Shown one piece after another: positions 34,189 to 41,705 of a stretch of DNA of 64,000 bases (within the stretch, counting starts at the first letter, position 1; every line of letters begins with the position of its first letter). A program made the position numbers and the translations under genes. The stretch covers positions 2,108,001 to 2,172,000 of the forward strand of contig JADJPM010000001.1 in assembly GCA_016713245.1 (NCBI GenBank), written 5' to 3'. Source of the stretch: Verrucomicrobiaceae bacterium. GTDB lineage: Bacteria; Verrucomicrobiota; Verrucomicrobiia; Verrucomicrobiales; Verrucomicrobiaceae. The notes below the pieces were generated by a model that worked only from the letters and a program-made list of their open reading frames with translations, made no database searches and was not told the origin of the DNA.

Positions 34189-35940
34189 TCACCGCTTCCC
34201 CGCCTTCAACTCAATCTCCCGGAACTCCGCGCCACCCGCAGGCAGATGCACGCGCACATGGATGACGCGGCCGGTGGTCGGGATTTCGAGGGTGTGGGTT
34301 TGCCAATCGGCGGTGGCTTGGAGAGGGAAGGTGAGGCGATTGGCGGGGAGGAAGTCTTTGTCGCCGTCGATGCGCCAGGCGATGGCACCTTGGCCGGTGG
34401 CGGTGGTCTTGAGGGTGATCTTGGCGGTGACGGGACCGGCGAGCTTGAGCTTGGCTTTGGTGATGAAGGTGGGTTTGTCGGCTTTGTCGGGTGTGAGGAT
34501 GAAAAGGCCGTCTTTGGCGGTGAGCTTGCCGTTGCGGGCTTCCCAGCCTTGGGTTTCCGCGGCATTGGCGGCGGGTGCTTCGACGCGTGGGGCGATGGTT
34601 TTGCCTTCGAGGTAGTGATCGAAGTAGTCGTTCCAAGTCGCGGCCATGGGGCCAAGGGCCATGCCGGGTGGATTGAGGCCGTCGGCCCAGGTTTTGAGCT
34701 TCGCTCGGAGTCGCGTGGCGATCTCCGGGTGCTTCGCGGCGAGGTTGTGCTTTTCCTCGCGGTCGGTGGCGAGGTCGTAGAGGTATTCGCGATCGCCACC
34801 ACGCAGGAGTTTCCAGTTTCCTTCGCGAACGGCGCTCTGGGCCATCCAGCGCCAGTAGAGCGCGTCGTGCGGCGGCGCTTGGTTTTCGCCGGTGAGGTGC
34901 GGGAGGAGGTTCACGCCGTCGAGACTGCTTCGATTGCCAATCGAAGCTACGGCGGAGGCCGTAGCGGCGAAATCGAGCGCACTCACGGGATGTTCATAAA
35001 CCTGACCACCAGGGATCGTGCCGGGCCAGGCGATGAGAAAGGGCGTGGACATGCCGCCTTCGGAGAGCATGCCTTTTTCGCCATTCAGCGGCGTGTTCAG
35101 GCTGCCGTCCCAGCCGCCTGCGTCGCCCTGGAGCGGCGAATCGACCTTGTGAATCTTCAGCGGAGCGCCGTTGTCGCCGATGAAGAAGATGAGCGTCTTC
35201 TCGGTGAGGCCGTGTTTCTTCAAAGTGCTCGTGATGAGGCCCACGCCGTCGTCGATGGCGGAAAGCATCGCCAGCGCAGCGCGGCGTCGCTCCGGCATCT
35301 CGCCGGGAAAGCGGTCCATGTAGCGCTTTGGCGCATCCAGCGGCGTGTGCGGGCCGCGATAGGCCACGTAGAGGAAGAAGGGCTGGTCCTTGTAGCGCTC
35401 GATGATCGCCGCGGCGGCCTTTGAACAGCCATCGAGATGATACTCGGTCGGTGGCAGATCACTCATCGGGCGGTCCTGACCATCGAGCGTGATGTTCGCC
35501 GAGAAGGGGCGCTGCGCGTTCTGCGAGAACACATGCTTGAAGCCGTGCTTCGTGATCGCGTCGGTGGGTCCGAGGTGCCATTTGCCGAACTGCGCCGTGG
35601 CGTAGCCCGCGTTTTGCAGTCGCGTGGCGATGGTGGTCTGCTTGTTGAAGCCGTCGAGCGCGGAGCCGTTGTTATCGAGATCAAAGCGGCCCTGGAAGCG
35701 CCCGGTCATCAACCCGCCACGCGAGGGCACGCATTGCGGCGCGGTGCTATAACCATGCGTCGCCACCACGCCGCTGCGGGCCAATGCATCGAGGTTCGGC
35801 GTCTTGATGTCCTTCACCACGCCGTGAATGCCGAGATCGGCGTGACCGTGGTCGTCGGTGTAGATGAGGATGATGTTCGGCTTCGCCGCGAAGGCGGAGA
35901 GCAGAGGGCAGAGAGCGAAGAGAAAAGCCAGGTGGCGCAT
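34189..35940 (-). CDS. Sulfatase (arylsulfatase A-like) with C-terminal accessory domain
   Basis: 583 residues from the ATG at 35940. Signal peptide MRHLAFLFALCPLLSAFA, metal motif NIILIYTDDHGHADLG, formylglycine motif C-V-P-S-R (QCVPSRGGLMTGR), KWHLG and FIGDNGAP site. After about residue 455 a further 110-residue beta-rich domain (WEARNGKLTAKDGLFILT to the VHLPAGGAEFREIELK end) looks like a carbohydrate-binding-like module absent from the other sulfatases here. It desulfates a polysaccharide outside the cytoplasm. The 25-bp repeat copy 3 is placed 24-54 bases before this start. Confidence 0.92.
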   Translation of the reverse strand: MRHLAFLFALCPLLSAFAAKPNIILIYTDDHGHADLGIHGVVKDIKTPNLDALARSGVVATHGYSTAPQCVPSRGGLMTGRFQGRFDLDNNGSALDGFNKQTTIATRLQNAGYATAQFGKWHLGPTDAITKHGFKHVFSQNAQRPFSANITLDGQDRPMSDLPPTEYHLDGCSKAAAAIIERYKDQPFFLYVAYRGPHTPLDAPKRYMDRFPGEMPERRRAALAMLSAIDDGVGLITSTLKKHGLTEKTLIFFIGDNGAPLKIHKVDSPLQGDAGGWDGSLNTPLNGEKGMLSEGGMSTPFLIAWPGTIPGGQVYEHPVSALDFAATASAVASIGNRSSLDGVNLLPHLTGENQAPPHDALYWRWMAQSAVREGNWKLLRGGDREYLYDLATDREEKHNLAAKHPEIATRLRAKLKTWADGLNPPGMALGPMAATWNDYFDHYLEGKTIAPRVEAPAANAAETQGWEARNGKLTAKDGLFILTPDKADKPTFITKAKLKLAGPVTAKITLKTTATGQGAIAWRIDGDKDFLPANRLTFPLQATADWQTHTLEIPTTGRVIHVRVHLPAGGAEFREIELKAGKR

Positions 35941-35963
35941 GGTGGGCGTGAAACGAAGCCGCT

Positions 35964-35996
35964 GGCCGGACATTCCGGCAAAGAGTGTGTCGGATC
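35964..35996 (-). promoter_or_regulatory. 25-bp repeat copy 3, 24 bases upstream of a sulfatase start
   Basis: Core as in the two other copies, here ending in CGGATCCGG. Its distance to the sulfatase ATG (about 24 bases) matches that of copy 1 to the truncated sulfatase (about 23), so a promoter or operator role is plausible. The internal CCGGA-cat-TCCGG is an inverted repeat. Confidence 0.55.
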
Positions 35997-36048
35997 CGGT
36001 AATTCGCTCTTTACGGCCAGCGGGCGTTTGTTTTACGATTCGGCTGCC

Positions 36049-36510
36049 ATGACTGCGAAATCCGCCTCTCCTGCCGCCACGAAGCCGAACGCCGAATACG
36101 CCATCTACAAGCCGAACGGTCGCGGCAACGGCGGCGTGATTCGTTTTGAGTTCAATCGCAGCAAAGGAGCCGTTTTCGTCGATGCGGCCACGCAGAGCGG
36201 CGAGAAGCAGTTCGATTGGGAATCGAAGATCACCATGAAATGGGGCCTCAACGACCTCGGGGCCGTTTTGGCGACGCTGCAAGGCCGTCAGGAGCAGGCG
36301 AAGCTCTTCCACCAGTCCGAAAAGGCCAACAGCGCCTTCGAGCTGACCTATCGCGATGATCCGCAGAAGGCACCGTTCTTCATGAGCATGTCCCGCCAGG
36401 AAGGCGCGACGAAAAACGTGAAGAAGGTCACGATCCCCGTCACGCACTCGGAGGCCGCGATCCTCGAAACCGCGTTGCGGGCGGCGATCACGCGGCTGAT
36501 CGGTTGGTGA
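36049..36510 (+). CDS. Whirly-like single-stranded-DNA-binding protein
   Basis: 153 residues, cytoplasmic, basic N-terminal tail (MTAKSASPAATKPN). The middle resembles plant Whirly proteins and the related kinetoplastid MRP fold: Y-A-I-Y-K, VDAATQSGEKQFDW(E/S)K, a LNDLGAVL(A)TL helix and KLFHQ, then a strand FFMSMS before a C-terminal helix. This is my reading of the pattern; no search was possible. Whirly proteins bind single-stranded DNA as tetramers and protect organelle genomes. The ATG at 36049 is preceded by the sulfatase promoter region on the opposite strand. Its role here is unknown; a Pur-alpha-like or other ssDNA-binding fold is the alternative. Confidence 0.55.
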   Translation: MTAKSASPAATKPNAEYAIYKPNGRGNGGVIRFEFNRSKGAVFVDAATQSGEKQFDWESKITMKWGLNDLGAVLATLQGRQEQAKLFHQSEKANSAFELTYRDDPQKAPFFMSMSRQEGATKNVKKVTIPVTHSEAAILETALRAAITRLIGW

Positions 36511-36543
36511 ATCGGTGAGCAAGATTATAGCTTGCAAAGAAAG

Positions 36544-36557
36544 TTAGCCTAGGCTAA
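36544..36557. promoter_or_regulatory. DtxR/MntR-type operator upstream of the substrate-binding gene
   Basis: Perfect 14-base palindrome TTAGCCTAGGCTAA, 11 bases before the start codon. The same box (TTAGCC-N2-GGCTAA) recurs before the ABC ATPase gene, and in both cases a CTTGC element lies about 13 bases upstream of the box. The half-site resembles the TTAGGCTAA-type boxes of DtxR-family repressors, so metal-dependent repression is inferred. Confidence 0.75.
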
Positions 36558-36568
36558 AACGGGCCGCC

Positions 36569-37510
36569 ATGCCACCCGCGCTCCGTTTCTTTCTTTCCTG
36601 CTTAGCCCTTTTGGGCCTAGGCGGCTGCGAGCCTAGTTCATCGAACGGCAATTCAGAAGGAAGACCTGCCGTGGTCGCCACGACGACGATGATCGCTGAT
36701 ATGGTGCGGGAGATCGGCGGAGATGACATCTCACTCACCGCCTTGATGGGGGCGGGCGTCGATCCGCATCTTTACAAGGCCTCTGCGGAGGACGCCCAAA
36801 AGCTCGGCACGGCGAAGGCCATCTTCTATAATGGGCTGATGCTCGAAGGCCGAATGAGCGAGCTGCTCGACCGGCTGGCAGCACAGGGGCGGGTGGTCCA
36901 TGCGGTGACCGCAAAGCTTGGCGAGGGCGATTTGATCCACCCACAAGGTGCCACGCATGCCGATCCGCACGTCTGGGGGGATGCTCAGCTCTGGTCGAAA
37001 TGCCTCGAACCTGTTGTCGAGGGTCTCAGCCGCATTTTGCCGGACAAAGCGGGGGTTTTCGCCGAGCGCGGTCAGAAGTGGAAAGCGGCTACCCTGGCGC
37101 TCCATGACTGGGCGAAGGCTGAAACGGCCAAGATTCCCGTCGAGCAGCGTGTGCTGATCACCAGCCATGATGCCTTCAACTACTTCGGCCGCGCCTACGG
37201 ATTCCAAGTGGTGGGTGTTCAGGGTATCTCGACCGTGAGCGAGGCCGGGCTGGCCGATGTGGCCAAGACAGTCGATTTCATCAAATCCAAGGGCGTGAAG
37301 GCCATTTTCGTCGAGAGCAGTGTGCCCCACGCGACCATAGAGCGCATCGCCAAGGACAGTGGTGCAAAGCTCGGTCGGGAGCTGTTCTCAGATGCTCTGG
37401 GAACACCCGGAGAGCCCGTCGCGGTGGAAGGACAAACCTATGATTGTGGCACTTATGAGGGAATGCTGCGTAGCAACGTGATTGCTATTCGAACAGCCCT
37501 CAGTCCCTGA
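36569..37510 (+). CDS. Metal ABC transporter substrate-binding lipoprotein (Zn/Mn class)
   Basis: 313 residues. Lipobox GLGGC at about Cys21, then the cluster A-I fold: AVVATTTMIADMVREIGGD, metal ligands in GVDPHLYKA (His), HADPHVWGD (His), SHDAFNYFGRAYG (Asp/His region) and VESSVPHA (Glu). There is no long His-rich loop of the ZnuA type, which together with the MntR-like repressor downstream favours manganese or a mixed specificity. It feeds the ABC ATPase and two permeases that follow after an outer-membrane gene. Expression is likely repressed by metal through the operator at 36544-36557. Confidence 0.9.
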   Translation: MPPALRFFLSCLALLGLGGCEPSSSNGNSEGRPAVVATTTMIADMVREIGGDDISLTALMGAGVDPHLYKASAEDAQKLGTAKAIFYNGLMLEGRMSELLDRLAAQGRVVHAVTAKLGEGDLIHPQGATHADPHVWGDAQLWSKCLEPVVEGLSRILPDKAGVFAERGQKWKAATLALHDWAKAETAKIPVEQRVLITSHDAFNYFGRAYGFQVVGVQGISTVSEAGLADVAKTVDFIKSKGVKAIFVESSVPHATIERIAKDSGAKLGRELFSDALGTPGEPVAVEGQTYDCGTYEGMLRSNVIAIRTALSP

Positions 37511-37552
37511 AGTTTCAAAGATCATATTTTCAATAAATTTCATCATTCATGG

Positions 37553-37581
37553 TTGACTCTCTGTTATTGTCCCCGGATAAT
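37553..37581 (+). promoter_or_regulatory. Sigma-70-type promoter of the outer-membrane protein gene
   Basis: TTGACT (37553-37558) and GATAAT (37576-37581) are separated by 17 bases, with transcription expected to begin near 37588, about 28 bases before the ATG at 37616. No palindromic box is seen here, unlike at the two neighbouring ABC promoters. Confidence 0.7.
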
Positions 37582-37615
37582 ACTCGCCGCCTAATTTTCA
37601 GTTAGCACTTCAAAC

Positions 37616-38452
37616 ATGACTACACGCGCCCCACTCCACCTCGCCGCCGTCTTTGCCGTCGGACTCACCACCCTCGCCAATGCGGCTGAACCCGCTGTAT
37701 TCAATAGCCAGCCCGCCGCCGTGCGTGAGATGAGCACCGATCGTCCTGACCAGACCGAGGGTGCCTTCACGGTTCCCAAAGGGATGTTTCAGTTCGAGTT
37801 CGGCTTCCTCAACTACTCCCGCCGCCTCGATACCGATCACCGCACCGAAAACTTCACCTGGGGCGAGGTAAACGCCAAATATGGCCTCACGAATGACCTC
37901 GACTTCCAGCTCCTCTGGCAGCCTTGGACGGAGCAACGATTCAAAGGCAATCCAGATCAGGGAGAAGATGGCTATTTCCGCGAAGGTGTGAATGACTTGA
38001 ACGTCCGCCTCAAGTGGAACCTCATCGGCAATGACAGCGGGCCCTTCGCCCTCGCTTTGCTGCCTTCCGTCAAAGTCCCCACCGCCAAGCACCGCATCGG
38101 CAACGATCTCTGGGAAGGTGGCCTCGCCATCGCCACGGAGATCGATCTTGGCGGCGGCTGGTCGCTCGGAAACACCATCACTGGCTATGTGGCGGGCGAT
38201 TCCGATGACACCCTCTATTTCCGCCCCTCGGCCACCGCCGTGCTCGGTTACGACATCACCGAAAAGTTCAGCTGCTTCGTCGAAATCTTCGCCGCTAACC
38301 AGATGGACTCCGAGCGCTATTGGCAGACCTCGCTGGACGCTGGCATCGGCTACGCGATCACCGAAAACATGATCTTTGACGCTGGCGCCTTCTGGTTCTT
38401 CCGCGGTGAGGAGGCTATCAATCCCTTCGTCGGCTTGAGCGTGCGCTTCTAA
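37616..38452 (+). CDS. Outer-membrane beta-barrel protein (MetA/phenol-degradation transporter-like)
   Basis: 278 residues, signal peptide ending TTLANAAE. The sequence MSTDRPDQTEGAFTVPKGMFQFEFGF is characteristic of the Phenol_MetA_deg outer-membrane family; alternating hydrophobic strands continue to the end and the chain closes in Phe (SVRF), as needed for barrel insertion. Members are small porin-like proteins of uncertain substrate. It sits between the substrate-binding and ATPase genes of the metal importer but has its own promoter and a strong terminator, so it is a separate transcript within the locus. Confidence 0.85.
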   Translation: MTTRAPLHLAAVFAVGLTTLANAAEPAVFNSQPAAVREMSTDRPDQTEGAFTVPKGMFQFEFGFLNYSRRLDTDHRTENFTWGEVNAKYGLTNDLDFQLLWQPWTEQRFKGNPDQGEDGYFREGVNDLNVRLKWNLIGNDSGPFALALLPSVKVPTAKHRIGNDLWEGGLAIATEIDLGGGWSLGNTITGYVAGDSDDTLYFRPSATAVLGYDITEKFSCFVEIFAANQMDSERYWQTSLDAGIGYAITENMIFDAGAFWFFRGEEAINPFVGLSVRF

Positions 38453-38473
38453 TCTCAGCTCTTTTCATTCGAT

Positions 38474-38512
38474 GAGCTCTTCGGACCCATGGTTCGAAGA
38501 GCTCTTTGTTTT
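38474..38512 (+). terminator. Rho-independent terminator after the outer-membrane gene
   Basis: Perfect 10-bp stem GAGCTCTTCG (38474-38483) and CGAAGAGCTC (38495-38504), 11-base loop, followed by TTTGTTTTT. It separates the outer-membrane gene from the ATPase operator 40 bases downstream. Confidence 0.9.
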
Positions 38513-38554
38513 TACCGACTGAAAAGCTGAGAAGGTTGTGTCTTGCCACAAAAG

Positions 38555-38568
38555 TTAGCCTGGGCTAA
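38555..38568. promoter_or_regulatory. DtxR/MntR-type operator upstream of the ABC ATPase
   Basis: TTAGCCTGGGCTAA, differing by one central base from the box at 36544-36557, with the same upstream AAAG and CTTGC neighbours. It lies 9 bases before the GTG start. Inferred target of the repressor domain encoded by the permease fusion. Confidence 0.75.
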
Positions 38569-38577
38569 GAATGGCAT

Positions 38578-39333
38578 GTGACTCCCGCACTCGAACTCCA
38601 CGACCTCACGGTCAGCTACGCCAAAAAGCCCGTGCTTTACGGCGTGGACGTTCAGGTGCCGCAGGGAGCCCTCGTCGGGATCATCGGGCCGAACGGCGCG
38701 GGCAAAAGCACCATGATCCGCGCCATCATGGGCCTCACGCCGGCCAGCAGCGGCTGGGTGCAGGTCTTTGGCGAATCCTTTGAGAAAAACCGCCATCGTG
38801 TCGGCTACGTGCCGCAGCGTGAGCAGGTCGATTGGGACTTCCCGGTCAATGTGATGGATGTCGTGCTCATGGGCCGCTACGGCCGCCGCGGCTGGCTGCG
38901 TCGTGTCACGAAGGAGGACAAAAAGATCGCCGAGGAGAGCCTCGACAAGGTCGGCATGCTGCCCTTTCGCAACCGCCAGATCGCCAATCTCAGCGGCGGC
39001 CAGCAGCAGCGCGTCTTTCTCGCCCGCGCCCTCGCGCAGCAGAGCGATCTCTACCTCATGGACGAGCCCTTCGCCGGAGTCGATGCCACCACCGAGCGGG
39101 CCATCGTCACGCTCCTCCAAGACCTCCAATCCCAAGGCAAAACCATCCTCGTCGTCCACCACGACCTCACCACCGCGAAGGAGTATTTCGATCACCTGCT
39201 GCTCCTGAACATGCGCCTCGTCGCCTTCGGCAAAACGCAGGACATTTTTACCGTCGAGCAGCTTCAAAAGACCTACGGCGGCAGATTGACCATTTTGAGC
39301 GATGTCGCCGCGAAGGTAAGCCGTGAGATGTGA
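38578..39333 (+). CDS. Metal ABC transporter ATP-binding protein
   Basis: 251 residues with a GTG start. Walker A GPNGAGKST, Q-loop VPQREQVDWDFPVNVMDVV, signature LSGGQQQRVFLARAL, Walker B LYLMDEPFAGVD and the switch HH-D region are complete. It belongs to the Zn/Mn (ZnuC/MntB/YtgB) group and energises the two permeases. Its final codons (SREM and stop) fall inside the left heptanucleotide repeat array, showing that repeat arrival altered the 3' end of the gene or that the stop is supplied by the repeat. Confidence 0.92.
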   Translation: MTPALELHDLTVSYAKKPVLYGVDVQVPQGALVGIIGPNGAGKSTMIRAIMGLTPASSGWVQVFGESFEKNRHRVGYVPQREQVDWDFPVNVMDVVLMGRYGRRGWLRRVTKEDKKIAEESLDKVGMLPFRNRQIANLSGGQQQRVFLARALAQQSDLYLMDEPFAGVDATTERAIVTLLQDLQSQGKTILVVHHDLTTAKEYFDHLLLLNMRLVAFGKTQDIFTVEQLQKTYGGRLTILSDVAAKVSREM

Positions 39334-39352
39334 GAAGTAAGAAGTGAGATGT
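39324..39352 (+). repeat. Left heptanucleotide array flanking the four-helix gene
   Basis: Four 7-base units TGAGATG, TGAGAAG, TAAGAAG, TGAGATG then T. The array overlaps the last codons and stop of the ATPase gene and lies 19 bases before the ATG of the four-helix-bundle gene. Its reverse complement, with three mismatches in 29, is at 39846-39874. Confidence 0.85.
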
Positions 39353-39370
39353 CATCAAACCACGAAAGCT

Positions 39371-39835
39371 ATGAAACACGTCAGACACTTCCGCGAGCTA
39401 AGGACATATCAGAACGCCAGGGAGGCGGCTGGAATGGTTTTCAACATCTCGAAAACCTTTCCCAAGGAGGAGAGGTATTCGCTGACGGATCAGGTTCGAA
39501 GAGCCTCAAGGGCTGTAAAGGCCCTGATTGGCGAGGCGTGGGGACGCAGGCGTTACAAGGCTTCGTTTGCCCACAAGCTTGTGGAGGCACTTGGAGAAGC
39601 CAATGAGGTCCAAAGCTGGCTGGACGACATTTTAGACTGTGGCTATGCCGATTCAGATTGGGTTCAGACGATGATGGATCGCTATCAGGTTATTTGCAGC
39701 ATGATCAGTCGGATGATCGACCACGCCGACGAATTCTGCCCCAACGACCCCGATGCCGATTATCGCGCTTCCAGCGTTCGTGAGCCTCTACCCGACTCCG
39801 AATGGTTCATCGACAACCCACGCTCTGCGCCGTGA
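39371..39835 (+). CDS. Four-helix-bundle protein (23S rRNA intervening-sequence protein family)
   Basis: 154 residues. The family pattern is clear: FRELRTYQNAREAAGMVFNISKTFPKEERYSLTDQVRRASRAVKALIGEAWGRR (helices 1-2), then ASFAHKLVEALGEANEVQSWLDDILDCGY (helix 3) and a fourth helix RYQVICSMISRMIDH. Such proteins are known as inserts in 23S rRNA genes and as the Avd accessory subunit of diversity-generating retroelements; their general job is unknown. The C-terminal extension is acidic. It sits in the middle of the metal ABC operon, bracketed by inverted heptanucleotide arrays, and looks like an inserted cassette. Confidence 0.85.
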   Translation: MKHVRHFRELRTYQNAREAAGMVFNISKTFPKEERYSLTDQVRRASRAVKALIGEAWGRRRYKASFAHKLVEALGEANEVQSWLDDILDCGYADSDWVQTMMDRYQVICSMISRMIDHADEFCPNDPDADYRASSVREPLPDSEWFIDNPRSAP

Positions 39836-39845
39836 ACCACTTCTC

Positions 39846-39874
39846 ACGTCTCACTTCTTACGTCTCACTTCTCA
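39846..39874 (-). repeat. Right heptanucleotide array (inverted copy)
   Basis: On the minus strand this reads TGAGAAG, TGAGACG, TAAGAAG, TGAGACG, T, the inverted counterpart of the left array. It starts 10 bases after the four-helix stop and its last base is the A of the permease's probable ATG. Confidence 0.85.
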
Positions 39875-41285
39875 TGCTTGCCCTCGCAAGCAGCTCGGTT
39901 CACGCCGCCCGCATCGGTGACCTCACGGAAACCTCCGTCACCGAGCAGGCCCTCCGCTTCTTCACCTTCAGCGATCCATCGCTGCGTCTCGCGCTGCTCG
40001 GCTGCATCCTGCTTGGACTCAATTGCGGCCTGCTCGGCGGTTTCGTTGTCGTTCGGCGCATGTCGCTGGTGGGGATACGTTGAGCCATGCGGTGCTGCCT
40101 GGCATCGCGTTGGGGTTTCTCTGGAACGACACCAAAGACCCGCTCGCCATCTTGATCGGCGCGACGCTCGTGGGCGGCCTTTCGATGCTCACCGTGAGTG
40201 CCATCACACGCACCACACGGCTCAAAGAGGATGCCGCGATGGGGCTCGTGCTCTCGTCGTTCTACGCCGTCGGCATCTGCCTCATCGGCATGATCCAAAG
40301 GCTGCCCAGCGGCAACAAAAGCGGCATCGACAAATTCCTCTTTGGCCAGGCCGCCGCCATGAATGGCAGTGACATCGCTTTGATGGCCATCACCGCCGGC
40401 CTCACGCTGCTCTTCGTCACCGTGGGCTATCGCGGACTGCTCACACTGAGCTTCCACCGCGCCTTTGGCGAGAGTTTGGGGCTGCCGATGGGCTTTTTGC
40501 ATCACGCGATGATGCTGCTCATCTCCTTCGCCGTCGTCACCGCCATGCAGGCGGTCGGCGTGGTGCTCGTTTCGGCCATGCTCATCATTCCGCCGGCCAC
40601 CGCCTGCCTGCTCACGGATCGCATGCATCGCGTGCTTATCCTCTCCGCCATCATCGGAGTCGGCACTGCGGCCTTCGGAGCCTTCTTATCCTTCCTCGGT
40701 TCCAATCTGCCCACCGGGCCCTTCATGGTGCTCGCGGGCTCGTTTGTGTTCGCGATGGCCTTTTTGTTCAGTCCGCAGCAGGGCTGGCTGACGCGACTTT
40801 GGAGGCAAAAAACGCAGAAATGCCGCATCGAGCGCGAAAACACGCTCAAGGCCATGTACCACCTCGCCGAGCGCCATGGCTTCCGCGAAGAAGGCATCAC
40901 GCTGCTCGAACTCGCCAACGCACGCCGCGAACCTTTGGAGCAAATCCGTCTTCAAAGCGACGACCTCCTCCGTCAAAAGCTCGCCACCCTCACCGACGAC
41001 GGCAGCATGCTCCACTTCACGCCTGAAGGCTGGCGCAAAGCCTGCGCCGTCGTGCGCAATCATCGCCTCTGGGAGCTCTACCTCACCAACATCATGCAAT
41101 ACGGCGCCGACCATGTGCACGACGACGCCGAAAAGATCGAGCACGTCCTCGGCGAAGACACCGTCCGCCAGCTCGAACGCCGCCTCGACTTCCCCCAGAC
41201 CGATCCGCACGGAAAACCCATCCCCGGTGCCCGCGAAGTGCATGGATCGAGTAAACACAGGCCCGCCGGAACCACGGGTTACTGA
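39874..41285 (+). CDS. ABC-3 metal permease fused to a DtxR/MntR-like repressor domain (frameshifted)
   Basis: The permease begins at ATG 39874 (or GTG 39832) and runs to about 40072, with GGFVVVRRMSLVG; the chain then continues one frame away with DTLSHAVLPGIALGFLW. A single missing base (GTGGGGATACG instead of the GTGGGCGATACG implied by homologues) splits it. The rest has seven to nine membrane helices to about 40800, then a DtxR-type tail: a helix-turn-helix region ENTLKAMYHLAERHGF, FTPEGWRKACAVVRNHRLWELYL, and metal ligands in VHDDAEKIEHVL, ending DPHGKPIPG. At the site of DtxR Cys102 there is Glu, as in Mn-specific MntR. In Chlamydia the same fusion, YtgCR, is cleaved to release a repressor. 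The frameshift may be real or a sequencing error. Confidence 0.8.
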
Positions 41286-41300
41286 TCACAAAGCACGCGC

Positions 41301-41669
41301 ATGAAACGCTACATTCGATTCATCGTTCAATCGGACCACGACAGTCCGACTCGATGCACTGGAGTGGTGGCTAGTCTGAGACTTCTTGCTGAGGCCGACA
41401 GACTTCCTGAATACCATGTCGAATACGCAAAAGAGCTATTTGAACGGTTAAACAACGAACTTCCCTGTCCGCCATTCAGCACGAACGATTGGGCAGATTG
41501 TGTTTCTTGGTTCAAGAATACCTCCAAAGAGTGGATAACTGTGTTTCGGGAGATAATCGCGATCCTCGAAGACTCCGACTTTCACGTGGCAACACTAACC
41601 ACAGATCGCCCCGGTATGATCGTCTATGAAGATGAGTTCCAGGTAGTTGCTAAATCCCCAGAATATTAG
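41301..41669 (+). CDS. Conserved hypothetical small protein
   Basis: 122 residues, MKRYIRFIVQSDHDSPTR onward, mixed charge, no signal or membrane segment. Features are a GVVASLRLLAEADRLPEYHVEYAKELFERLN helical part, an LPCPPFST loop, a VSWFKNTSKEWI helix and a C-terminal PGMIVYEDEFQVVAKSP strand pair. I recall similar uncharacterised proteins in related phyla, but no function. It lies between the two permease genes of the metal importer with normal spacing (15 bases after the fused gene), and has lower GC than its neighbours, so it could be a late insertion. Confidence 0.7.
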   Translation: MKRYIRFIVQSDHDSPTRCTGVVASLRLLAEADRLPEYHVEYAKELFERLNNELPCPPFSTNDWADCVSWFKNTSKEWITVFREIIAILEDSDFHVATLTTDRPGMIVYEDEFQVVAKSPEY

Positions 41670-41705
41670 CCCTCTTTTTCTGATCTCTCCCCCGTTCGTC
41701 ATTTC

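Noticed and set aside
40065..40080. Programmed -1 frameshift in the permease gene
   Set aside because: No X-XXY-YYZ slippery heptamer or clear downstream stem was seen; a single-base loss is simpler.
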